Below, in pieces: positions 1-6,014 of a stretch of DNA of 64,000 nt (its first letter is position 1; each line of letters begins with the position of its first letter). The stretch is from Desulfovibrio sp. ZJ209 (GTDB taxonomy: Bacteria > Desulfobacterota > Desulfovibrionia > Desulfovibrionales > Desulfovibrionaceae). The stretch covers positions 1 to 64,000 of the forward strand of contig NZ_JAAKEJ010000005.1 of the NCBI RefSeq assembly GCF_011039135.1, in the 5' to 3' direction. A program made the position numbers and the translations under genes. The notes below the pieces were generated by a model that saw nothing but the letters and a program-made list of their open reading frames with translations, did no database searches and was not told the DNA's origin.

Positions 1-75
1 TGCGGCCGAACGCCTATGCAAACCCTGCTTGACGGGAAAAGGCTCTGGGAGGAAAAGGTCGGACAGATGAACTAA
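1..75 (+). CDS. C-terminal end of an IS481-like transposase (partial)
   Basis: Only the last 24 codons are in the window, ending at TAA 73-75. They read CGRTPMQTLLDGKRL and then a short charged tail. The 'GRTPMQT.LDGK' ending is characteristic of IS481-family DDE transposases as I recall them. These enzymes cut and rejoin the ends of their insertion sequence. The catalytic part lies outside the window, so intactness cannot be judged. Confidence 0.6.
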   Translation, partial: CGRTPMQTLLDGKRLWEEKVGQMN

Positions 76-134
76 TCGGACAGGGAAAACCACCAAGACG
101 GAGAAACCTGTCAGATCAAGTCTAAACAACTACA
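1..134 (+). mobile_element. Right end of an IS481-like insertion sequence
   Basis: After the transposase stop at 75 there are about 60 non-coding bases ending near CAAGTCTAAACAACTACA (about 117-134). Read on the other strand this begins TGTAGTTGTT, the style of terminal inverted repeat found on IS481-group elements. The left end is outside the window, so the exact boundary and target duplication cannot be checked. The 135-189 stretch that follows is AT-rich and shows nothing I recognise. Confidence 0.45.
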
Positions 135-189
135 GATCATATCACCTATAAATTATAATTCCTTTTTCTTTCTTTACTCCTGATATAGC

Positions 190-1999
190 TTACGCCAAGT
201 GCGCCCCTTTTACGTGTCGCGGAGAGCTGTCCGCAAGTCCCTCCACCTGCTCCCACCGATCCCATAACCGCGTATTTCGTTCCATACCCCTGTCACCAGC
301 ATAGCCAAAAGCATAGGCTACCGCTCGCTCAGCATAACGCCGCCAGTTGCGTCCCGGACCTCTTTCACGGATAGAGGGTGCACAGGCGCGGATAGTTTCT
401 TCCACTTCATCTTGTCTGTAGCCGTTGGAGCGGAGACGGAGGGCAATCATAGCATCCATCCGGGAGAAATCCTCAACGGTGATATGCTCCCGGATGTCTG
501 CCCAATGCTTGAAATACGCAAGCTGGGGGTTACTCGTCTCTTGTGCGTGAATGAGTGGCGGCAGATTTACCTGCGGTGCCCTGTGCTGCTGGGCCATGGC
601 CAATGCCTGCTCAATCTTTCGCGCTTCTATCAAGGCTTTTTGGCACTCCTGCTTGACGGCATAACTCAGGTTGACGCTAGGGAAAGTTCCGTCCTTGCGC
701 TCATGCTTTAGCTTTCGGTTCTCAAAGCCTGGAGCACGATGCGGATGATACGGCTTCCGGGAATATGGGGGGGGTCTGGCCTTGCCTGCATCCTCATACA
801 TGACGGCATAAAACAGATTAATCGGTCTGTCTTGGGTTTTCAGCCAGTCAGAAAAGCGTTTTGTCCGTCTTGGAGGGAACGCTGCTCTCAGGTTATCCCG
901 CAGCTCTTTCCACTGCTCGACATGTTCGATTTTCAGGCAGTGGCGGCCGATAATTAAAAACGGCACTCCATATTTGGCAATCCTAGCCGGCTTTTCCCAG
1001 CGTTGCCTGGCCTGTTGTCCCTTGAGGCGGTTCACCTCACCCTTGGCTTTTTCCTCAAGCTCTTTCTTGGCTGCCCTCTCGGCCCTTACTGCGCCCCGGT
1101 ACATCTCCCATGCGGGCCGCTGGGCCGGATAGGGCGGCTCAGGCGCGGGACTGGTGGCTCCGTCCTCGTACTCTCCGGCCACAAATTCGCCCAGCCGTTT
1201 GCATAGCTTTCCCATGCTGAACGCGCGATCAATCGAGGATGCCTTGATCGCTTGCTCCCCGACCCAAATGATTGCGCCGGAACCTTTCTTTTCAAAACGT
1301 AATCCGGCCTTTTCCAGACCGGCATGTAATTCGGCTCATGACTGTGCGTTTTTGATGAGGTCATGGCCGCGCTCCTATGTGATCCTCTGTGCGGATTTCT
1401 CACCGGTCGCGCGCTCAAAATCCTGGGCTTTCGGGGTGGGCTTTACGCAGGGGCCAAGGACTTTTCTTTCGGCCAACTCGCCTTCTTCCGTGTACACAAA
1501 TGGGGCGTTCGCCAGCTCTGACCAGCATTGTTTCTTCTCGATGAACGCCTTGATTTTATAGGCCTCCCTGATGTCAAAGCCGTTGTTGTGCGCACTACTT
1601 TCAAGGTTTCGGGATGCACACGATTCACGGCGATATGGACGTGATAATTTCGCGTATCGCAATGCAGACCGTAGATGGCCTGATGGTCTTTCAAGCCCAT
1701 CTTTTCCAAAAAAATATCCACAAATTCATCAACTTGGGCGCGCGTGTTATGCTCGCCTTCGGGCCAGGAAAATACCCAGTGATTGACCGGCATTTTGCTC
1801 CTGACGGTCTCCCTCGCCAGAGCGATCATTTCCAGCTTTTGCGCCGTATGAGTGTCGGTTATGAAATTGCGATACCCGGCGTGTTCGATCTTTTCCCCGC
1901 TATTTCTCACTGAGGGATTGCGGATATAGTCCACCGAGTCACCAATCTGCCACTCCTTGGGCTTGGTGTTTTTTGTGTACTTAATTTTTTGACTATCAT
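190..1999 (-). pseudogene. Decayed MOBP-type relaxase (TraI/MobA-like)
   Basis: An intact version would nick oriT and carry the strand into a recipient. Once the frames are joined, the product starts at ATG 1999 (MIVKK), has the motif-I tyrosine region (DSVDYIRNPS) and the metal-binding motif HCDTRNYHVHIAVNRVHP, and continues through NNGFDIREAYKIKAF and GEKSAQRI to a helical tail ending at 190. There are four lesions: an A-tract frameshift at 1985-1990, a one-base loss near 1590, an in-frame TAG at 1375-1377, and an in-frame TGA at 1336-1338 where relatives usually have Trp. A GTG at 2006 could start a 187-residue N-terminal fragment, and ATG 1215 could start a 341-residue tail. A working relaxase is unlikely unless these are sequencing errors. 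It lies next to an oriT-like hairpin and a broken integrase. Confidence 0.85.
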
Positions 2000-2170
2000 G
2001 GGACACCTGGCCTGTTTTTCAAGCCCTCAAGGGCTTCGTCTCGCCCGGGTGACTGACAGCTTTCTTGCTCGCCTTGATGCCTCATTGCCTCTCATGCCTT
2101 TTCGCCTTTCGGGTGCGAGAAGCGCAACGCCGAGCGCCATTGGGGAGTCAGGAGGGGCGTGCCCCTTTTG

Positions 2171-2208
2171 CAAGATGACACCAGTGGGGAGCACTGGTGT
2201 CATCTTGC
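2171..2208 (+). other. oriT-like inverted repeat with adjacent nic-like site
   Basis: A perfect 15-bp inverted repeat (CAAGATGACACCAGT at 2171-2185 and its complement at 2193-2207) encloses a 7-base loop. The right arm ends in CATCTTGC (2201-2208), one base from the IncP/MOBP nic consensus YATCCTGY. It sits about 170 bp upstream of the relaxase start, where the oriT of a mobilizable element normally lies. There is no T-run, which argues against a plain terminator. Calling it oriT is an inference. Confidence 0.6.
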
Positions 2209-2263
2209 CACGGAGAACCCCTGACGTGCAGTGGCTTTTTTGCAGGGGGGAAATTTTTTGTTT

Positions 2264-2748
2264 ATGCTCGCCTCAATCTTTGAGAAAGGAGGCACAGCCG
2301 CGGGGAAAATCGGAAAAATCAGCCCGGAGCAACTGAGGACGGCCCAAAAAATTTTAAGAGAACTGCCGGTGAAGGATGCTCGCTGCTCCCGCGAGGAAGC
2401 GGCGGCATTTCTTGAAAAGGATCTCAAGCGGGCGTTCAGGAAAGGCTACACTCCAAAAGAGCAATGCGCCCCTTGAAAAAGGCCGGTATCATCCACCCGG
2501 AATGATTTATCGCCCGCTCTCAGGAACCCGGAATAGAGGAGGTGAAAAACAGGGAAGTAGGGTCTGAGAAACAGAGTCACAGCAGTAAGAGAACCAACAC
2601 CGTCCCATCCCAGAAAACCGAGGCTGACGAGGCAGCAAAAGAGGGCACTACCACAAAAGAGATTGAGACTAAGCCCAAGCTGAAACCCGAGCCGATTCGG
2701 TATGGGACGTTCCCGATAATCCCGGACACACCCATAGGAGAGCTGTAA
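2264..2748 (+). pseudogene. Broken small gene beside the oriT region, possibly an accessory mobilization protein
   Basis: The first part starts at ATG 2264 (MLASIFEKGG) and encodes a charged helical protein with the stretch KISPEQLRTAQKILRE. It runs to KGYTPKEQCAP and stops. A +1 change near 2460 moves into a frame reading RPLKKAGIIHPE, which meets TGA at 2503-2505 and then continues as a Lys/Thr/Glu-rich tail to TAA 2746-2748. The 'KGYTPKE...LKKAGI' pattern looks like DNA-binding accessory proteins of mobilizable plasmids, but I cannot name the family. It diverges from the relaxase across the oriT-like hairpin, the usual place for a relaxosome accessory gene. Like its neighbours it is damaged. 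Confidence 0.45.
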
Positions 2749-2790
2749 CTGAATGCCCCCATCTCGCCCCTCGAAAATCGTAAGGACGGC

Positions 2791-2901
2791 ATGGGAAAAG
2801 CCAAAATTTTCCTTGCCCTCATTGACGCTCCTCGAAAGTGGAAAGAGGAAATTTTGTTTGCTGAAAACGCTATCTCAAAGCCTAACGTTTATATCACTTA
2901 A
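2791..2901 (+). CDS. Possible 36-residue ORF of unknown function
   Basis: ATG 2791 opens a short ORF (MGKAKIFLAL, then a charged middle, ending NVYIT). It is in the same frame as the tail of the preceding broken gene. The codons between that gene's TAA (2746-2748) and this ATG are also open, so it may be a further detached piece of the same gene. No ribosome-binding site is obvious, and this is a weak call. Confidence 0.2.
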   Translation: MGKAKIFLALIDAPRKWKEEILFAENAISKPNVYIT

Positions 2902-2953
2902 AAACTGTGCATCGGGACAGGCGCCCCATGACATACACCCATTTTTGCTCAAA

Positions 2954-2994
2954 GAAAAAAGCAGGGCATTGTGGCCATAGCCGCAGCGCCCTGC
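2954..2994 (-). terminator. Rho-independent terminator downstream of the integrase remnant
   Basis: On the minus strand GCAGGGC (2994-2988) pairs with GCCCTGC (2967-2961), followed by a T-run from 2960. It lies 36 bases past the integrase stop codon, in the right orientation to end that transcript. Confidence 0.65.
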
Positions 2995-3029
2995 CCGTGA
3001 AAGTGGGGGATTTGAGTATAAGAAACAGC

Positions 3030-4269
3030 TCAGTTTTTGTTCACACTCTGGCTCCGTAGTTCGTCAAGATAGTCGGCCCATTTCTGAAGCATCTCACGCC
3101 GCTTATCAAGATAAGACGCATGGTTGTAGGCATCCCGGACGGCGTTTTGCTCCTTGCGGGCAAGCTGGGCCTCGATGATGTCGCCGTCAAAGCCCCGTTC
3201 CAGTTTCTTCTCGTTGAGAATGGTGGAAAACATGGCGCGAAAGCCGTGAATAGTCATTTTTTCCTTGCCGAAACCCCTGCGCCGAATGCCGTTTAAAAGC
3301 GCCATATCGGAAATGCACCTGCTTGCCGAATGCCGACCCGGAAAACATAAGTCCCCGGAACCAGTGAGGAGATGCAGTTCGCGAAAAAGCCTCACCGCCT
3401 GCGTGGGCAATGGAATGGTATGGGCGATTCGCATCTTCATGCCGCCGCCATCTTTTGGATTTTTCTGCCTGCTTGCCGGAACTGTCCAGAGCGCCTTGTC
3501 CAGCTCAATCTCTGACCACCTGCCGCCTCGCAGCTCGGCACTCCGCAACGCCACACAGGAAGTATCTTGAGCGCATAGCTGAAAATCGCATCCCCTTGGT
3601 ATTCATCAATACAGCGCAGGAGGTACCCCACGGCGGTCGGGTCTGTCATGGGGCGTAGTGTTTTGTCCTGATGGGCTTGAGGACTTCCTTCAGACCGTCC
3701 GCCGGATTGAAAACGATATAGCCGCATGTCCTGGCAAAGGGGCAGATCTGTCCGGCAGTCCCGGCCAGCTTGTGCGTCGTGACCGAGTGGCCAGCTGCCT
3801 CGACAGGTCTGATGGCAGCCAGAATGTCGCCCGGAGCCAGCTTGGAGATGGGCTTATCGCCAATTCTTTCGTTGAGCGCGTTTATAAGCCAGAGCTTTTT
3901 CTTGATAGTGGAGGTAGCATAGGAGTCCTTTTTCGTGGCGAACCATTCCTGCGCCACAACAGCGAAGGTCAGCGCCTGTTCCCTCGCGGCCTCAACAGCC
4001 TCTTCCTTGGCGGCTTTCTTCTGCGCGCCGGGGTCAATCTCGCTGGCGAGAAGTTCCTTGGCCTTGTCGCGTTTCCTCCGGGCTTCTTTCAGGGACACAG
4101 CGGGATACGCGCCGAAGCTGAGCGTCTTTCGCTTGCCGCCAAAACGGTAATCCATCCGCCAGAGTCACGCACCTGGCGCGGAAAGGTAGAGGTAGAGGCC
4201 CTCAGAGGCGGCGAGTTTGCGGGAACCGTCAGACTTCAAATTCCTGAGACTGGTGTCGGTCAATGGCAT
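3030..4269 (-). pseudogene. Decayed P4-type tyrosine integrase
   Basis: Joined across frames, this is a full-length P4-family integrase of about 410 residues. It has an N-terminal arm-binding domain (MPLTDTSLRNLKSDGS, GLYLYLSAPGA, MDYRFGGKRKTLSFGAYP), a core-binding helical domain, and a catalytic domain with LRSAELRGGRW (first Arg), IHGFRAMFST (HxxR) and the final YNHASYLDKRREM segment. Lesions are an in-frame TGA at 4165-4167, a missing C in the C-run near 3655, and a GT-repeat slip near 3556. The largest open piece (3646-4155) holds neither the start nor the catalytic residues. The gene begins about 210 bp from the 3' end of tRNA-Leu and reads away from it, the usual layout for tRNA-targeting islands. 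The element is probably no longer able to excise by its own integrase. Confidence 0.85.
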
Positions 4270-4337
4270 TGCGCAAATCCTCTGCTGTCATGGGTTTGCA
4301 GGGTGACGGTATTCTTCTGGTCGAGCTTCCTCAGTTT

Positions 4338-4361
4338 CCGCAAATACCGTCGCAAATACCG
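4338..4361. repeat. Direct repeat upstream of the integrase (possible arm site)
   Basis: The words CCGCAAATACC and TCGCAAATACC stand side by side with a 12-base period between the integrase start and the tRNA-Leu 3' end. Integrases of this family bind short direct repeats (arm sites) in this interval. That role is inferred from position only. Confidence 0.35.
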
Positions 4362-4417
4362 CCATTTTTGCGATGCGTCCCTGGGTTTCACGACACCTTG
4401 TTGGACGTACTATCAAC

Positions 4418-4464
4418 CAAAAAGCCAAGTCCCGCGAGGCTTTTTCACACCTTGCGGGACTTGG
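4418..4464 (-). terminator. Terminator downstream of tRNA-Leu
   Basis: CCAAGTCCCGC (minus strand 4464-4454) pairs perfectly with GCGGGACTTGG (4435-4425), an 11-bp stem with an 18-base loop, followed by a short T-run (GCTTTTTGG). It starts 13 bases past the encoded CCA of tRNA-Leu, on the same strand. Confidence 0.7.
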
Positions 4465-4477
4465 ATGGACTCATCCT

Positions 4478-4563
4478 TGGTGCCCGGAGCGGGGGTCGAA
4501 CCCGCACAGCCGATGGCCGAGAGATTTTAAGTCTCTTGTGTCTGCCTGTTCCACCATCCGGGC
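4478..4563 (-). tRNA. tRNA-Leu (anticodon UAA)
   Basis: The minus strand reads GCCCGGATGGTGGAACAGG at the 5' end (4563) and folds into a type II tRNA with a long variable arm. The anticodon loop ACTTAAAA contains TAA, and the T-loop is GGTTCGACCC. The acceptor arm GCCCGGA pairs with TCCGGGC, followed by A and an encoded CCA (4480-4478). It starts 14 bases after the stop of the upstream hypothetical gene and may be co-transcribed with it. A decayed integrase lies next to its 3' end, so this is the likely attachment site of the mobile element. Confidence 0.95.
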
Positions 4564-4577
4564 GTGTGGGTTGAAAA

Positions 4578-5015
4578 TCAGTCGGGCGCGTCTGTAACGT
4601 CCTCGGCGGGGGCCTCTGCGGCGATGACCTCGACCTCATGCCGGGCCGCGTCCGCCGGGGCTGCGGCAGGCACCGGCCATTCGGCCTCCTGCCAGACGCC
4701 CTTCTGCACCCAGAAAAGGTGCATGCCCGCGAGGCTCTTGTCCAGGGCGAGCAGGCGCCCGGTGATGCCCACGGGCAGGATGGCGGCGACCCGGGCTGCG
4801 ATGCCGCGGAACGTCTCAAGGTCGACGGCTTCAAAGGCGCACTGGCAGCGCAGCATGTCGCCCAGGGGCGTGAAATCCAGATGCTCGCCCCCGGCGTCCT
4901 GCAAAAGGCCCTCCAGCCGGACCATGAGCACCGCTTCCGCCTCCAGAAGCTCCTCGTAGGTCAGGCTGTCGGCATAGGTAAAACGCGCGAAAACTTCACA
5001 CTGGTTCTTGTCCAT
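4578..5015 (-). CDS. Conserved-looking hypothetical protein (145 aa)
   Basis: I do not recognise a family. The start at ATG 5015 (MDKNQCEVFARF) was preferred because the upstream in-frame extension is the antisense of tRNA-Ser and its promoter. The protein is acidic and soluble, with a helix-rich first half (YADSLTYEELLEAEAVL) and an Ala/Glu/Pro-rich, probably disordered C-terminus. There is no signal peptide or membrane segment. GC content matches the core genome, and the gene lies between two tRNA genes and directly upstream of tRNA-Leu. It is therefore likely ancestral chromosome rather than part of the mobile element. Confidence 0.6.
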   Translation of the reverse strand: MDKNQCEVFARFTYADSLTYEELLEAEAVLMVRLEGLLQDAGGEHLDFTPLGDMLRCQCAFEAVDLETFRGIAARVAAILPVGITGRLLALDKSLAGMHLFWVQKGVWQEAEWPVPAAAPADAARHEVEVIAAEAPAEDVTDAPD

Positions 5016-5118
5016 GGTCGCCTCAATGCCCGCGAACTTACGCCAGAACTGGCCCACAGGCAAGCGGGGGGGGCGCCCACGGGCCCGGGGCGCTTCGGCC
5101 CGACCTCGCACCGGGCTC

Positions 5119-5147
5119 TTGACAATGGGCGCCAACTTCTCTACTTT
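5119..5147 (+). promoter_or_regulatory. Probable promoter of tRNA-Ser
   Basis: A perfect -35 box TTGACA (5119-5124) is separated by 17 bases from TACTTT (5142-5147), a weak -10 element. This places transcription start about 10 bases before the mature tRNA-Ser 5' end at 5164. Confidence 0.55.
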
Positions 5148-5163
5148 CTCACAACGGTTTTCA

Positions 5164-5258
5164 GGAGAGGTGTCCGAGTCGGCCGAAGGAGCTCGCCTGC
5201 TAAGCGAGTATACGGGCTTAAACCTGTATCGAGGGTTCAAATCCCTCCCTCTCCGCCA
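5164..5258 (+). tRNA. tRNA-Ser (anticodon GCU)
   Basis: It starts GGAGAGGTGTCCGAGTCGG, has the anticodon loop CTGCTAA (GCT), a long variable arm typical of type II tRNAs, the T-loop GGTTCAAATCC, and an acceptor arm closing with CCTCTCC, discriminator G and encoded CCA (5256-5258). It faces away from tRNA-Leu. Confidence 0.95.
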
Positions 5259-5278
5259 CGCAAGTTTTCAGGGATATG

Positions 5279-5325
5279 AGAAAAGCCCGCCATGCCTTGC
5301 GCAGAGCGGGCTTTTCTTTTTCCAT
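5279..5325 (+). terminator. Rho-independent terminator of tRNA-Ser
   Basis: GAAAAGCCCGC and GCGGGCTTTTC form a long stem around a 15-base loop, followed by TTTTTCC. It begins 20 bases past the tRNA CCA end. Confidence 0.8.
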
Positions 5326-5374
5326 GAAAGGTCGCCTGAAATGAGCGGCTATCGGTGCCGCATGGGCCGTGGTG

Positions 5375-5458
5375 TCAGTCGCGCGTTCCCTGAGAGGCGG
5401 CAAGATTACCGAAAAGGCCCACCAGCGGGATGAAGGCAAAGGCAAAGGCGGCAGTCAT
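5375..5458 (-). CDS. Tiny hydrophobic peptide (27 aa)
   Basis: The ORF encodes MTAAFAFAFIPLVGLFGNLA followed by a short polar tail, one short membrane segment. It starts three bases after the stop of the preceding tiny ORF, with TAGGAG touching the ATG and AAGG further upstream, so translational coupling is plausible. I recognise no family. It belongs to a run of four such ORFs on the minus strand. Confidence 0.35.
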   Translation of the reverse strand: MTAAFAFAFIPLVGLFGNLAASQGTRD

Positions 5459-5461
5459 CTC

Positions 5462-5539
5462 CTACCGCGCCTTGAAGGCCGCAACGATGCCAATGCCCGC
5501 AATACCCGCCACTACAAGAAACACGAGAAATTGAGTCAT
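5462..5539 (-). CDS. Tiny single-pass membrane peptide (25 aa)
   Basis: The peptide is almost wholly hydrophobic (MTQFLVFLVVAGIAGIGIVA) and ends in a basic tail, FKAR. This would place the C-terminus in the cytoplasm by the positive-inside rule. No good ribosome-binding site precedes ATG 5539, which lowers confidence. It lies between two similar ORFs. Phage coat or holin-like peptides and type I toxin peptides share this look, but there is no sequence basis for choosing. Confidence 0.35.
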   Translation of the reverse strand: MTQFLVFLVVAGIAGIGIVAAFKAR

Positions 5540-5577
5540 TGGGGGGCATCCATGCGATAAAAAGGGCTGCGGTGAGA

Positions 5578-5658
5578 TTAGCCTGATTTTCGGGTAAGCC
5601 AAAACCCGACCGCACCCAGCGCGAGGATAACCAGAATAACTGCTGTGCCTGTATTCAT
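5578..5658 (-). CDS. Tiny single-pass membrane peptide (26 aa)
   Basis: It encodes MNTGTAVILVILALGAVGFW followed by the basic end LTRKSG, one transmembrane helix. ATG 5658 overlaps the upstream stop as ATGA and is preceded by GGAGG at 8 bases. That good translation signal makes this one of the better-supported members of the group. Function unknown. Confidence 0.5.
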   Translation of the reverse strand: MNTGTAVILVILALGAVGFWLTRKSG

Positions 5659-5822
5659 CTTTCCGCCCTCCATATAAGCCCGACCGCGAGAGCCACGGCA
5701 AGGATGCCGGCAATCAGCGCAAGTGGCCTGCTTTCATAAATCGCCAAGCCAAAACCGATAACGGCAATGTTTGAAAGCGTCCCTGCTATGGGCTTGGTGA
5801 CGGCCTTTTTCTTTCTGTCCAT
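5655..5822 (-). CDS. Small two-helix membrane protein (55 aa)
   Basis: After a very basic start (MDRKKKAVTK) come two hydrophobic segments, about residues 12-28 and 33-50, with a short charged hairpin (YESR) between them and a basic end (WRAER). GAGG lies 5 bases before ATG 5822, and the stop overlaps the next ATG as ATGA. The layout suits a small holin-like or inner-membrane protein, but I cannot assign a family. A further 27-codon ORF (ATG 5869, MDTEPENGYLWGV) overlaps its start in another frame and might be a leader. Confidence 0.5.
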   Translation of the reverse strand: MDRKKKAVTKPIAGTLSNIAVIGFGLAIYESRPLALIAGILAVALAVGLIWRAER

Positions 5823-6014
5823 TCACGCCTCACGCCCCACAGATACCCATTCTCAGGCTCCGTGTCCATGCGTGCCCCCCAAAGTAAGAGGTGCGCCCGT
5901 GGCCGGAAGCATGGACAGGGTGCGCCCGCGCTTCCTGGCGGCCGCGCTCAGTTCGCGCAGCACGCGTTTCCCCCATCCAAGGGGCGAAGCCGGGAGAATG
6001 CGCCCGCCCCCCCG

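Noticed and set aside
2753..2980. Plus-strand ORF of 75 codons (MPPSRPSKIV)
   Set aside because: No ribosome-binding site or recognisable sequence, it runs into the integrase terminator, and an overlapping frame with better continuity exists at 2791.
5218..5445. Minus-strand ORF of 75 codons ending in AEREGFEPSIQV
   Set aside because: The tail is the antisense of tRNA-Ser; this 'EREGFEPS' ending is a common false ORF over tRNA genes, and it also crosses the tRNA terminator.
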